The position numbers were made by a program, and so were the translations under genes. DNA of 58,143 nt from Flavobacterium sp. RSP15 (GTDB taxonomy: Bacteria > Bacteroidota > Bacteroidia > Flavobacteriales > Flavobacteriaceae), in contig NZ_RYDL01000009.1 in assembly GCF_003968755.1 (NCBI RefSeq), positions 68,269 through 126,411 on the forward strand. The letters run 5' to 3'. The notes beneath the pieces were generated by a model. The model did not search any database. It was not told the DNA's origin and saw only the letters and a program-made list of their open reading frames with translations. Of the stretch, positions 9,361-18,278 are shown in pieces (the first letter of the stretch is position 1; every line of letters begins with the position of its first letter).

Positions 9361-9413
9361 TTATTCAAGCTCTGGCTCCATCTCCTTCGGAGAGGGTTGG
9401 GGAGAGGAAAATA
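9361..9413. repeat. Degenerate copy of the CTCCCC/GGGGAG palindromic repeat
   Basis: The gap between the two siroheme genes contains CATCTCCTTCGGAGAGGG followed by TTGGGGAGAGG, which resembles the right terminus of the element at 6303-6472. It forms a short hairpin around TCTCCTTCGGAGA. It lies inside an apparent operon. Confidence 0.55.
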
Positions 9414-9421
9414 AGATAGTA

Positions 9422-10003
9422 ATGGAAAGAAACGAACTATATCCTGTTTTTTTAAAACTACACAACCTCAATGTACTTATTGTAGGTGGAGGAAATGTGG
9501 GTTTAGAAAAGTTATCTTTCATGTTGAAATCCAGTCCAAATGCCAATGTTGAAGTGGTGGCACCAAGGTTTCTTCCAGAATTGGAAGGCCTGGCAGCAAA
9601 ACATCCTTCGGTAATATTGACCTATAAAAAGTTCAATCGCTGGATGCTTCGCAAACGCCACATGGTAATTGCCTGTACCGATGATTTGAAAGTCAATAAA
9701 CGGGTATTCGACTTGTCACGAAAAAGATTCCTGATTTGTAATATTGCTGATACACCACCATTATGTGATTATTACTTGGGCGGAATTGTAACCAAAGGAA
9801 ATGTAAAAATTGCTATTTCAACCAACGGAAAATCACCGACAACAGCCAAAAGATTACGGGAGTTTTTCGAAGAAATAATTCCGGACGATATTAATAAAAT
9901 GGTCGAAAACCTCAATGAATATCGCAAGACACTCAAAGGGAATTTCGGAGAAAAAGTACAAAAAATGAATGAAATAACCGAGACGTTAAAAAACAAAGAA
10001 TAA
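9422..10003 (+). CDS. Precorrin-2 dehydrogenase / sirohydrochlorin ferrochelatase (siroheme synthase N-domain)
   Basis: This 193-residue protein matches the N-terminal, Met8p-like part of CysG. It oxidises precorrin-2 with NAD and probably inserts iron to give siroheme. The NAD-binding Rossmann motif NVLIVGGGNVGLEKL starts near residue 18. The later blocks CNIADTPPLCDYYLGGIV and ISTNGKSPTTAKRLREFFEE (about residues 97-114 and 125-144) are the conserved dehydrogenase and dimerisation segments. In E. coli this domain and the methyltransferase are fused; here they are two adjacent genes. Confidence 0.92.
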   Translation: MERNELYPVFLKLHNLNVLIVGGGNVGLEKLSFMLKSSPNANVEVVAPRFLPELEGLAAKHPSVILTYKKFNRWMLRKRHMVIACTDDLKVNKRVFDLSRKRFLICNIADTPPLCDYYLGGIVTKGNVKIAISTNGKSPTTAKRLREFFEEIIPDDINKMVENLNEYRKTLKGNFGEKVQKMNEITETLKNKE

Positions 10004-10110
10004 AAGCATTACAAATTAACAAATGATATTTATCATTTAAAGTTGTAAAAATCAATCGTTAATTTGTACAAAATAGTTTACTACAATTACATTACATAAA
10101 GAATAAAAAA

Positions 10111-11163
10111 ATGATTAAAACAGACATCCTTATAATAGGAGCCGGACCAACTGGTTTATTTGCCGTTTTTGAAGCAGGATTATTGAAATTAAAATGCCAT
10201 ATTCTGGATGCTTTGCCACAAGCGGGCGGACAGCTTTCAGAATTATATCCTAAAAAACCAATCTATGATATTCCAGGGTTTCCAGAAGTATTAGCGGGGG
10301 ATTTAGTGGATAATTTAATGGAACAAATCAAGCAGTTCGAGCCAGGATTCACCCTTGGCGAGCGTGCAGAAACTATTGAAAAACAAGAAGACGGAAGTTT
10401 TATTGTCACCTCAAATAAAGGAAAAAAATTCCATGCACCAGTTGTAGCAATTGCTGGTGGATTAGGAAGTTTTGAACCCAGAAAACCATTGATTGAAGAC
10501 ATCGAATTTTACGAAGATAAAGGAATCAAGTATTTCATTAAAAATCCGGAAAAATTCAGAGACAAAAGAGTAGTAATTGCAGGAGGTGGTGATTCCGCTT
10601 TAGATTGGAGTATTTTCTTGTCGAATATTGCTTCCGAAGTGACTTTAATTCACCGTAGAAATGAATTCAGAGGAGCCTTGGATTCGGTCGAAAAAGTGCA
10701 GGAGTTAAAAGATTCCGGAAAAATAAAAATGATCACGCCGGCAGAAGTAGTTGGTTTAAATGGAGCCGAACATTTAGAATCAATTGATATTGAAGAAAAT
10801 GGAGCCCACAGAACCATTCCTACAGATTATTTTATTCCGCTTTTTGGATTAACTCCAAAGTTAGGTCCTATTGGAGACTGGGGATTAGACATTGAAAAAA
10901 ATGCCATCAAAGTAAATAATGCTTTGGATTACCAAACGAATATTCCTGGAATTTTTGCCATTGGTGACGTAAACACTTATCCAGGAAAACTGAAATTGAT
11001 TCTTTGTGGATTCCACGAAGCAACTATGATGTGTCAGGCAGCCTACCAAATAATCAATCCGGGTAAGAAATATGTGCTGAAATATACTACAGTTTCTGGT
11101 GTTGACGGATTTGACGGAACTCGTAAAGAAGCTCCAAAAGCCGTGGTTAAAGCCATCGTTTAA
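10111..11163 (+). CDS. Thioredoxin-reductase-like ferredoxin/flavodoxin-NADP+ reductase
   Basis: A 350-residue two-domain flavoprotein. The FAD-binding motif IIGAGPTGLFAVFEAG is near residue 6, the NADP-binding motif VVIAGGGDSALDWS near residue 154, and the FAD-closing motif FAIGDVNTYPGK near residue 285. There is no CxxC redox pair, so it is the YumC/TrxR-like FNR class and not a thioredoxin reductase. At the end of the sulfate assimilation block it probably supplies electrons, through ferredoxin or flavodoxin, to the sulfite reductase. That partnership is inferred from position. Confidence 0.88.
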   Translation: MIKTDILIIGAGPTGLFAVFEAGLLKLKCHILDALPQAGGQLSELYPKKPIYDIPGFPEVLAGDLVDNLMEQIKQFEPGFTLGERAETIEKQEDGSFIVTSNKGKKFHAPVVAIAGGLGSFEPRKPLIEDIEFYEDKGIKYFIKNPEKFRDKRVVIAGGGDSALDWSIFLSNIASEVTLIHRRNEFRGALDSVEKVQELKDSGKIKMITPAEVVGLNGAEHLESIDIEENGAHRTIPTDYFIPLFGLTPKLGPIGDWGLDIEKNAIKVNNALDYQTNIPGIFAIGDVNTYPGKLKLILCGFHEATMMCQAAYQIINPGKKYVLKYTTVSGVDGFDGTRKEAPKAVVKAIV

Positions 11164-11190
11164 CAACTTAATACAAACTAGTTAAAAAAT

Positions 11191-11222
11191 ATAGCGCTAA
11201 TACTTGCAAGTATAGGCGCTAT
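11191..11222 (+). terminator. Hairpin after the FNR gene
   Basis: ATAGCGC (11191-11197) pairs with GCGCTAT (11216-11222), with ATACTTG and CAAGTAT adding an inner stem. The run of T after it is weak, so termination efficiency is unclear. It separates the sulfate assimilation block from the methionine block. Confidence 0.5.
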
Positions 11223-11257
11223 GTCTTTACTTTGCACTGTTCCTATATTTATTGAAA

Positions 11258-11373
11258 GTTATCACGAAAGGCGGAGGGAAAGACCCAATGAAACCTTAGC
11301 AACCCTTTATCTTTAAAGAAGGTGCTACATTCTACTTTATACAGAACCAGTTTCAGTATTTAAGATAGATAAC
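11258..11373 (+). promoter_or_regulatory. SAM-I (S-box) riboswitch
   Basis: The region has the conserved SAM-I core. P1 strands GTTATC (11258-11263) and GATAAC (11368-11373) are complementary. Between them come GGCGGAGGGAAAGACCC, ATGAAACC and GCAACC (11270-11313), then the P3 stem and GGTGCTACATTC. It precedes the split methionine synthase genes and metF, so it should shut down methionine synthesis when SAM is high. A promoter-like TTACTTTGC is just upstream at 11227-11235. No U-tract terminator follows directly, so the output mechanism is unclear. Confidence 0.9.
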
Positions 11374-11423
11374 ACACGAATACTCACTCAGTATTTCTCA
11401 AACCTTTTCTTGACAACATATAT

Positions 11424-11558
11424 TTTTAGCCTGCTGAATTAATTCCGGTATCAGGAGCGAACAATTGGCGTTTTTTTGCCAATACCGTTCCCGCTTTACG
11501 CTATATCTTTTTTTCTGAACGCCAGAAAAATAGGATATCGCTTCAATCGGGGCTAAAA
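11424..11558 (-). repeat. Dispersed flavobacterial palindromic repeat, reverse orientation
   Basis: Read on the minus strand it contains TAGCCCCGATTGAAGCGATATCC, a hairpin spacer, then AAGATATAGCGTAAAGCGGG. The ends TTTTTAGCC (11424-11432) and GGCTAAAAA (11550-11558) are complementary, and an inner TTGGCG...GCCAA hairpin is present. The same layout occurs near 22002, 35791 and 53347. It lies between the SAM riboswitch and the first methionine gene. Confidence 0.7.
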
Positions 11559-11640
11559 AGGTTATATAGTGAACTTTTGTAATTAGTAATTAAAAGTATA
11601 AATCCCGAAATGGATCGCGATTTAGAAGAAATAACAAGAT

Positions 11641-12642
11641 ATGTCAAGCATTCAAGAAGCCATTAAAAAAAATATACTCATACTCGATGGAGCTATGGGA
11701 ACCATGTTGCAACGCTACAATTTCTCTGAAGAAGACTTTCGAGGAGAACGTTTCAAAGATTTCCCACATTCCTTAAAAGGGAACAATGATTTATTGTCAC
11801 TTACGCAACCACAAGCGATTCGCGCGGTACACGCCGCCTATTTTGAAGCAGGAGCAGACATCGTTGAAACCAATACGTTCTCTGGAACCACCATCGGAAT
11901 GGCAGATTACCATCTCGAAGATATTGTTTACGAACTCAACTACGAATCAGCACGAATTGCCCGTGAAGTAGCCGATGAATTTACAGCCAAAAATCCAGAT
12001 AAACCTCGTTTTGTAGCCGGTTCAATAGGACCAACAAACCGTACGGCGAGTATGTCACCAGATGTAAATGATCCAGGTTATAGAGCGGTAACTTTTGATG
12101 ATTTGCGCATTGCTTACAAACAACAAGTAGAAGCATTGATAGACGGAGGAAGTGATTTATTATTGGTGGAAACCATTTTCGACACTTTAAATGCTAAAGC
12201 GGCTCTTTTCGCTATTGAAGAAGTCAAAGACGAACGTAATATTGACATTCCAATCATGGTTTCCGGGACAATTACCGATGCATCAGGAAGAACACTTTCT
12301 GGTCAAACCGTGGAAGCTTTCTTAGTTTCGGTTTCACACATTCCGTTGTTGAGTGTAGGATTCAATTGCGCCTTAGGAGCTGATTTATTAAAACCATATT
12401 TGCAGACCTTATCACAAAACACTTCTTTCAACGTGTCGGCACATCCTAATGCAGGATTACCGAACGCTTTTGGAGAGTACGATGAAACGCCAGAACAGAT
12501 GCAAGCCTTTATCAAAGAATATTTAGACGATAATTTAGTAAATATCATAGGCGGTTGTTGCGGAACAACGCCAGAACACATTAAGTTGATTGCTGATATT
12601 GCAAAGGAGTATAAACCTAGGGTTTCAACGGCGACAATGTAA
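11641..12642 (+). CDS. Homocysteine S-methyltransferase module of split methionine synthase
   Basis: A 333-residue protein matching the N-terminal homocysteine-binding domain of cobalamin-dependent MetH. The N-terminus [11 protein letters not shown] (residues 13-23) and [16 protein letters not shown] (127-142) are family blocks. The zinc ligands are C243 (GFNCALG) and C306-C307 (GGCCGTTP). In enterobacteria this domain is fused to the rest of MetH; here it is a separate gene 323 bp upstream of the remainder, which is common in Flavobacteria. It lies downstream of the SAM riboswitch. A short overlapping upstream frame begins at ATG 11610 and runs past this start codon, which might affect initiation. 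Confidence 0.92.
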   Translation: MSSIQEAIKKNILILDGAMGTMLQRYNFSEEDFRGERFKDFPHSLKGNNDLLSLTQPQAIRAVHAAYFEAGADIVETNTFSGTTIGMADYHLEDIVYELNYESARIAREVADEFTAKNPDKPRFVAGSIGPTNRTASMSPDVNDPGYRAVTFDDLRIAYKQQVEALIDGGSDLLLVETIFDTLNAKAALFAIEEVKDERNIDIPIMVSGTITDASGRTLSGQTVEAFLVSVSHIPLLSVGFNCALGADLLKPYLQTLSQNTSFNVSAHPNAGLPNAFGEYDETPEQMQAFIKEYLDDNLVNIIGGCCGTTPEHIKLIADIAKEYKPRVSTATM

Positions 12643-12965
12643 TTAAATTTCCTGCATGGTTTTTTTAAACTGTGTAGTGATGTTTGAAAATGGATTTTTT
12701 TAGTTGAATCCAAGTTAGTGCCAGCGCCCGCTCCGCAAAGTCTCCGACTTTGAGGAAGCGACAATCGGTTTTTAACCGATAAAACCAAGGTCAGAGACCT
12801 TGAAACACATCCTCAAAGTCGGGAGACTTCGCGGAGCAAGCAACATAAGAGTTCCGTAGGAACGACTCATTTTGTAGTCCCGAAGCTTCGGGAGAATTTA
12901 TTCCGTTGAAAATAAAAGGCAACAACAACAAAATTTATTCCGTTGTTGAAAAAAACAAATAAAAA
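12643..12965. repeat. Intergenic cloverleaf-like inverted repeats between the metH halves
   Basis: A 27-28 bp inverted repeat, 12730-12756 with 12810-12837, encloses two further hairpins: ATCGGTTTTTAACCGAT (12764-12780) and CAAGGTCAGAGACCTTG (12785-12801). Two more palindromes follow: GAGTTCCGTAGGAACGACTC near 12850 and CCCGAAGCTTCGGG at 12881-12894. Nearby, ATTTATTCCGTTG occurs twice as a direct repeat (near 12897 and 12940). There is no credible gene; a minus-strand open frame across here is an artefact. The element resembles dispersed repeat DNA. Confidence 0.75.
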
Positions 12966-15647
12966 ATGGCACAAGCAGAAACTAGAAGAAACCTTGTATT
13001 ATCAGGATTAGAGCCTTTAATCATTACGCCCAACAGCGTATTTGTAAATATTGGTGAACGAACGAATGTTACCGGTTCTAGAAAGTTCCTTCGATTAATC
13101 AAGGAGGAAAAATACGAAGAAGCGCTCAGTATTGCCAAAGAGCAAGTGGAAGGTGGCGCGCAAATCATCGATATAAATATGGATGAAGGAATGCTTGATG
13201 GCGAATATGCCATGACGAAATTCCTGAATTTGATTGCTGCTGAACCGGATATTTCCAGAGTTCCAATCATGATTGATAGCTCAAAATGGGATATTATCGA
13301 AGCGGGCTTAAAAGTAGTCCAAGGAAAGAGTGTCGTAAACTCAATTTCGTTAAAAGAAGGCGAAGAACAATTTATTCATCATGCTAAATTGATTAAGCGT
13401 TACGGAGCCGCGGCAATTATTATGGCTTTTGATGAAACGGGTCAAGCAGATAATTACGAGCGTCGAATAGAAATATGCCAACGTTCGTATGATATATTAG
13501 TTACCAAAGTTGGTTTTCCTCCACAGGATATTATTTTCGATTTGAATATATTTCCAGTAGCGACAGGAATGGAAGAACACCGCTTGAATGCTTTGGATTT
13601 CTTTAGAGGAACAAAATGGGTTCGAGAAAATCTTCCTCATGCACACATTAGTGGAGGTGTAAGTAATGTTTCGTTCTCTTTTAGAGGAAATGATACGGTT
13701 CGGGAGGCGATGCACTCCGTGTTTTTGTACCACGCCATCCAACATGGAATGACGATGGGAATCGTGAATCCTGAAATGTTGTCTATTTATGACGAAATTC
13801 CAAAAGATCTTTTAGAACGCGTTGAAGATGTAATTCTGAACAGGCGAGAGGATGCCACAGAGCGATTGCTAGATTTTGCCGAAAATGTAAAAGGAGATGT
13901 AAAGAGCAATGAAAAAGCGATTCAGGAATGGCGTTCGGGAACGATTCAGGAACGATTGACACATTCCTTAGTGAAGGGAGTGGATGAATTTATTCTTTTG
14001 GATATTGAAGAAGCTCGACTGGCAGCAAAAAAACCAATTGAAGTTATTGAAATTAACTTAATGACAGGAATGAATGTGGTTGGGGATTTATTTGGTTCGG
14101 GTAAAATGTTTTTGCCGCAAGTGGTAAAATCGGCTCGGGTAATGAAAAAAGCAGTGGCTTATTTGTTGCCGTTTATTGAAGCCAGCAAACGAGCCGGAGA
14201 CAAACAAGGGAATGGAAAAATCCTGATGGCAACCGTAAAAGGCGATGTACACGATATTGGTAAAAACATTGTAAGCGTGGTGCTGGCGTGTAATAATTAT
14301 GAGATTGTAGATTTGGGCGTAATGGTGCCTCCCGAAAAAATTATCGCAGCAGCCATTGAGCATAACGTAGATATTATTGGATTGAGCGGATTGATCACGC
14401 CGTCACTGGACGAAATGGTTTTTCTTGCTAAAGAATTAGACAAAAGAGGACTTAAAATTCCAATAATGATTGGTGGGGCAACAACTTCACGAGCACATAC
14501 AGCCGTAAAAATTGCACCACAATACAGAGAAACGGTTATTCATGTGAATGATGCTTCGAGAGCCGTGACGGTGGCGGGAAGTTTATTGAACAAAGATAAA
14601 AAAATATATGCAAGCGACATTAGAGCGGAGTATAATGCTTTTAGAGAGACGTTTTTGAATCGTTCCCGCGACAAAAATTTCTTGACTATTGAGCAAGCGC
14701 GTAAGAATAAATTGCAGTTGGATTGGGAGGATTTTACTACTGTAAAGCCAAAAATCATCGGCGAACAAGTGATCGAAGTGGAGCTAGATGTTTTGGTTCC
14801 GTATATTGACTGGACACCGTTTTTTAGAACCTGGGAATTGTTCGGGAAATATCCGGCAATTTTAACGGATGAGGTAGTGGGCGAACAAGCCACTTCGGTT
14901 TTTGCAGATGCGCAGGAAATGTTAGAAGTTATTTTGAGAGAAAAGAAACTAACCGCTAAAGGAATTTACGGAATTTTTCCTGCCAATCAAGTGAACGATG
15001 ATGACATTGAGATAAGTGACGAAAACGGAAAACCATTGCAGACATTCTTGACGTTGCGTCAGCAATCGCAAAAGACAAAAGGTGCTCCAAACATTGCATT
15101 GGCTGATTTTATTGCTCCAAAAGACAGCGGTAAAACGGATTATATGGGTGCATTTTGTGTAACGACCGGTTTTGGTGTGGATGAATGGGCCGCTGAATTC
15201 GAAAGAGATTTAGACGATTATAATTCGATTATGGTAAAAGCATTAGCAGATCGTTTTGCGGAAGCTTTTGCCGAATATTTACACGAAAAAATTCGTAAAG
15301 AAATTTGGGGCTATTCATCAGATGAAAATATAAGTACCGAAGCAATGATTGCCGAAGAGTACAAAGGAATTCGTCCGGCACCAGGGTATCCCGCTTGTCC
15401 TGACCATTTAGAAAAACCTACGATTTGGAAATTACTAAATGTAGAACACGAAATTGGAGTGACCTTGACTGAAAGTATGGCAATGTGGCCCGCTTCATCG
15501 GTTTCTGGGTATTACTTTGGAAATCCGGAAAGCAAGTATTTCGGACTTGGAAAAATAAAAGAAGACCAAGTCATTGATTATGCGAAACGAAGAAGCGTTT
15601 CCACAGAAGTAGCCATGAAATGGTTGAACCCGAATATCGCTGATTAA
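12966..15647 (+). CDS. metH: Methionine synthase, pterin/B12/activation module
   Basis: This 893-residue protein contains everything in MetH after the homocysteine domain. The pterin-binding domain starts near residue 24 ([16 protein letters not shown]). The cobalamin cap follows around residues 330-410. The B12-binding domain carries DVHDIGKN at 427-434, where H429 is the cobalt ligand. The activation domain runs from about residue 580 to the end and includes [12 protein letters not shown]. It transfers the methyl group from methyltetrahydrofolate to homocysteine and requires the separate module encoded just upstream. The organism therefore needs cobalamin for this route; no cobalamin-independent MetE is in the window. 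Confidence 0.95.
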   Translation: MAQAETRRNLVLSGLEPLIITPNSVFVNIGERTNVTGSRKFLRLIKEEKYEEALSIAKEQVEGGAQIIDINMDEGMLDGEYAMTKFLNLIAAEPDISRVPIMIDSSKWDIIEAGLKVVQGKSVVNSISLKEGEEQFIHHAKLIKRYGAAAIIMAFDETGQADNYERRIEICQRSYDILVTKVGFPPQDIIFDLNIFPVATGMEEHRLNALDFFRGTKWVRENLPHAHISGGVSNVSFSFRGNDTVREAMHSVFLYHAIQHGMTMGIVNPEMLSIYDEIPKDLLERVEDVILNRREDATERLLDFAENVKGDVKSNEKAIQEWRSGTIQERLTHSLVKGVDEFILLDIEEARLAAKKPIEVIEINLMTGMNVVGDLFGSGKMFLPQVVKSARVMKKAVAYLLPFIEASKRAGDKQGNGKILMATVKGDVHDIGKNIVSVVLACNNYEIVDLGVMVPPEKIIAAAIEHNVDIIGLSGLITPSLDEMVFLAKELDKRGLKIPIMIGGATTSRAHTAVKIAPQYRETVIHVNDASRAVTVAGSLLNKDKKIYASDIRAEYNAFRETFLNRSRDKNFLTIEQARKNKLQLDWEDFTTVKPKIIGEQVIEVELDVLVPYIDWTPFFRTWELFGKYPAILTDEVVGEQATSVFADAQEMLEVILREKKLTAKGIYGIFPANQVNDDDIEISDENGKPLQTFLTLRQQSQKTKGAPNIALADFIAPKDSGKTDYMGAFCVTTGFGVDEWAAEFERDLDDYNSIMVKALADRFAEAFAEYLHEKIRKEIWGYSSDENISTEAMIAEEYKGIRPAPGYPACPDHLEKPTIWKLLNVEHEIGVTLTESMAMWPASSVSGYYFGNPESKYFGLGKIKEDQVIDYAKRRSVSTEVAMKWLNPNIAD

Positions 15648-15728
15648 AAACACAGTCATAAAGTCAAAAGTCATAAAGTCCAAAGGACGTGACATTCGAC
15701 TTTCGACATTCAAACTTTAAGACTTAAG

Positions 15729-16685
15729 ATGAAAGTAACACAACATATAGAAGCTGCGAAAGGAGAAACGTTATTCTCCTTCGAAATTATTCCGCCTCAA
15801 AAGGGCAAAAGTATTCAGGAATTATACGATAATATTGATCCGTTGATGGAGTTTAAACCGCCATTTATAGACGTAACCACCTCTCGCGAAGAATTTATCT
15901 ATATGGATAAAGGTAATGGTTTATTGGAAAAAAAACTAACCAGAATGCGTCCGGGAACACTTGGGATTTGCGCTTCGATCAAGCATAAATACAATGTAGA
16001 TACCGTTCCTCATGTGCTTTGTGGTGGTTTTACCAAAGAAGAAACAGAATATCTATTAGTTGATTGTCATTATCTGGGAATTGATAATGTGATGGCTTTG
16101 CGTGGCGATGCCATGAAAGATGAGCAGTCTTTTGTTCCTAAATTAGGAGGAAATGATTTTGCAGTTGATTTGGTCAAACAAATTAACCAATTAAATTGCG
16201 GGAAGTACTTGCATGACCTCATGGATGTTGATGATAAAGCTAATTTTTGTATTGGAGTTGCGGGATATCCGGAGAAACATTTAGAATCACCGTCTTTAAT
16301 TTCAGATTTGAAAAGACTTAAAGAAAAAGTAGATGCCGGTGCGGATTATGTGGTGACGCAAATGTTTTTTGACAATGCAAAATACTTTGAATTTGTTGCC
16401 AAAGCCAGAGAAATGGGGATCACCGTTCCTATTATTCCGGGAATCAAACCAATCGCAGTGCAAAGACACCTGCAAGTATTACCTCAAATTTTCAGAATCG
16501 ATTTGCCTGAAGATTTAATTCATGCCGTTTATCAGTGCAAAAACAACGCAGATATCAGACAAGTAGGAATCGAATGGGCTATCCAACAATCATTGGAGTT
16601 GAAAGCAGCCGGTGTTCCCGTGTTGCACTATTATTCTATGGGAAAATCAGAAAATATCCGACAAATAGCGAGTAAGGTTTTTTAA
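15729..16685 (+). CDS. metF: Methylenetetrahydrofolate reductase
   Basis: A 318-residue FAD enzyme of the MetF family that makes 5-methyltetrahydrofolate for methionine synthase. The start SFEIIPPQKGKS (about residues 17-28) and later blocks ALRGD (about 124) and GVAGYPEKH (about 177) are family signatures, with DYVVTQMFFD near residue 206. It lies 81 bp after metH and is followed by a strong terminator, so it closes the riboswitch-controlled methionine unit. Confidence 0.95.
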   Translation: MKVTQHIEAAKGETLFSFEIIPPQKGKSIQELYDNIDPLMEFKPPFIDVTTSREEFIYMDKGNGLLEKKLTRMRPGTLGICASIKHKYNVDTVPHVLCGGFTKEETEYLLVDCHYLGIDNVMALRGDAMKDEQSFVPKLGGNDFAVDLVKQINQLNCGKYLHDLMDVDDKANFCIGVAGYPEKHLESPSLISDLKRLKEKVDAGADYVVTQMFFDNAKYFEFVAKAREMGITVPIIPGIKPIAVQRHLQVLPQIFRIDLPEDLIHAVYQCKNNADIRQVGIEWAIQQSLELKAAGVPVLHYYSMGKSENIRQIASKVF

Positions 16686-16686
16686 A

Positions 16687-16711
16687 GTCATTGCGAGGAA
16701 CGAAGCAATCC
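16687..16711. repeat. Dispersed repeat GTCATTGCGAGGAACGAAGC
   Basis: The bases just after metF match a short repeat seen in many bacterial genomes (TTGCGAGGAACGAAGCAA), with a self-complementary core TTGC...GCAA. It probably has no coding role. Confidence 0.55.
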
Positions 16712-16738
16712 TATTAAATTAATAATGTTATATTCTTA

Positions 16739-16777
16739 GACCTCAAAGGCTTTAAAAACCTTTGAGGTCTTTTTTTT
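16739..16777 (+). terminator. Intrinsic terminator after metF
   Basis: An 11-bp stem, GACCTCAAAGG with CCTTTGAGGTC (16739-16749 and 16759-16769), is followed by eight T residues. This is a textbook rho-independent terminator ending the methionine operon. Confidence 0.88.
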
Positions 16778-17236
16778 ATCTAGTTGTTAATTCCGCTTCT
16801 AAAAATATCCTCTTGCTTTTGATGGTTTGTAGGGAATATTTTATATTTTAGCAATAGAAATTTAGTAGCTTTTATTTGTAAAATATTAAAAATCTATGAG
16901 TGAAGGAGTTATGTTTTACAAAAATCCGAAAATTGATTATATGCTCATACTTTTTGGAGGACAAGCAATACCAACAAAGCAGGATAAATTTTAAGCCTAT
17001 AAAAATTTATGAGATTCAAAAAAACGAGACAATAAAAGGATTTTTACTGCTATCTTGGCTAGGGATTTAACGGTTATAAATGTCGTTATTCATTCCAAAT
17101 TCTCATAATTTTGTCATTCCGACGAAGGAGGAATTTCACCGCATGGGATTCCTCCTTCGTCGGAATGACAAATCAAACGGTATAAGTATTATAAATGGCT
17201 AGTATTTTTCATCTGCAAACTGCGACTGAACAATGA
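16778..17236. other. Intergenic region with a 25-bp inverted repeat and one tiny open frame
   Basis: Bases 17110-17134 and 17148-17172 form a perfect 25-bp inverted repeat (core CATTCCGACGAAGGAGG) around a 13-bp loop, a dispersed hairpin that could terminate transcription in either direction. An open frame of 32 codons runs from ATG 16896 to TAA 16994 (begins MSEGVMFYK). It has no recognised relatives and weak support as a gene. Nothing else is evident here. Confidence 0.6.
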
Positions 17237-18139
17237 TTACTGTTTTTTCGTAATCTCCCTAAACACGGCCTCTAAATTTTTATTCTTCTGATTCAGCTGA
17301 AGTGTCTTTAAACCATTGGCATTGGCAAAATCAAAAACAGCGGGGCGCATGTCTTTATCCGCTTTGAAAGTCAACTCCCAAATCATGTCATGTATATTTT
17401 TGTAAGAAATAAGATTTTCGATTTTAGCAATTAATTGTTCCTCAATTTTATAATCGAATTCTACTTCAATCACTTGTTCCTTATCTTCAGAAATTAAGTT
17501 GTCCAGTTTTTTATCGGCAACAATTTTTCCATTATTGATGATAATAACACGGTCACAAATCGCTTCTACTTCCTGCATAATGTGCGTCGAAAGGAAAACA
17601 GTTTTGTCTTTTCCCACATTTTTAATCACATTACGAATTTCGATTAATTGGTTTGGATCTAAACCAGTGGTTGGTTCATCCAAAATCAAAACATCGGGAT
17701 TGTGCAATAACGCATTGGCAAGGCCCACACGTTGCCGATATCCTTTAGACAATTGGCCTATTTTTTTATGACTTTCGGTAGTTAAACCAGTAAGTTGAAT
17801 TACTTCGTCGATACGGGATTTAGCTACTTTATACACATCAGCGTTAAAGGCTAAATATTCGCGTACATACAAATCCAAATACAGCGGATTGTGTTCCGGT
17901 AAATAACCAATTGAAAGTTGTACTGCCTTTTGGTTGGTGTTTACATCATTTCCGTTTACTATTGCGGATCCTTCATCAGCATTGATGTAAGTGGTCAATA
18001 TTTTCATCAAAGTTGATTTTCCGGCTCCATTTGGACCTAAGAAACCAACTATTTCTCCTTTTTTGACAGAAAATGTAATGTTGTCTAAGGCTTTTTGAGT
18101 ACCGTAACTTTTGGATATGTTATTTACTTCTATTGACAT
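17237..18139 (-). CDS. gldA: Gliding motility ABC transporter ATP-binding protein
   Basis: A 300-residue ABC ATPase. The Walker A GPNGAGKST lies near residues 35-43, the signature LSKGYRQRVGLA near 129-140, and the Walker B VLILDEPTTGLDP near 150-162, followed by the H-loop STHIMQEVE. The sequence and length match GldA, which with GldF and GldG forms an ABC transporter needed for gliding in Flavobacterium johnsoniae. The partner genes gldF/gldG are not in this window; they are typically encoded elsewhere. Generic ABC ATPases of the same class are the alternative, but the N-terminus MSIEVNNISKSYGTQKALDN favours GldA. Confidence 0.82.
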   Translation of the reverse strand: MSIEVNNISKSYGTQKALDNITFSVKKGEIVGFLGPNGAGKSTLMKILTTYINADEGSAIVNGNDVNTNQKAVQLSIGYLPEHNPLYLDLYVREYLAFNADVYKVAKSRIDEVIQLTGLTTESHKKIGQLSKGYRQRVGLANALLHNPDVLILDEPTTGLDPNQLIEIRNVIKNVGKDKTVFLSTHIMQEVEAICDRVIIINNGKIVADKKLDNLISEDKEQVIEVEFDYKIEEQLIAKIENLISYKNIHDMIWELTFKADKDMRPAVFDFANANGLKTLQLNQKNKNLEAVFREITKKQ

Positions 18140-18155
18140 GGAATTTTATTTGTTG

Positions 18156-18163
18156 CAAAAGTA
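18156..18163 (-). promoter_or_regulatory. -7 element of the gldA promoter
   Basis: On the minus strand, TACTTTTG matches TAnnTTTG and is followed by C. It ends 17 bp upstream of the gldA start, giving a very short leader. No clear -33 TTTG is visible. Confidence 0.45.
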
Positions 18164-18278
18164 AACAGAAAAAGTATTGATTTATTGTTTTTGTAACTCA
18201 ATAAATAAAAGACCTTCGTCAAAGTTTATTGAGCAAGAGGATATTCTCTTTTAGATTTATATATTTACCATAAACTAT

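Noticed and set aside
12303..12788. Minus-strand open frame of 161 codons across the metH gap
   Set aside because: It overlaps the homocysteine methyltransferase gene and the inverted-repeat intergenic DNA; it is a shadow.
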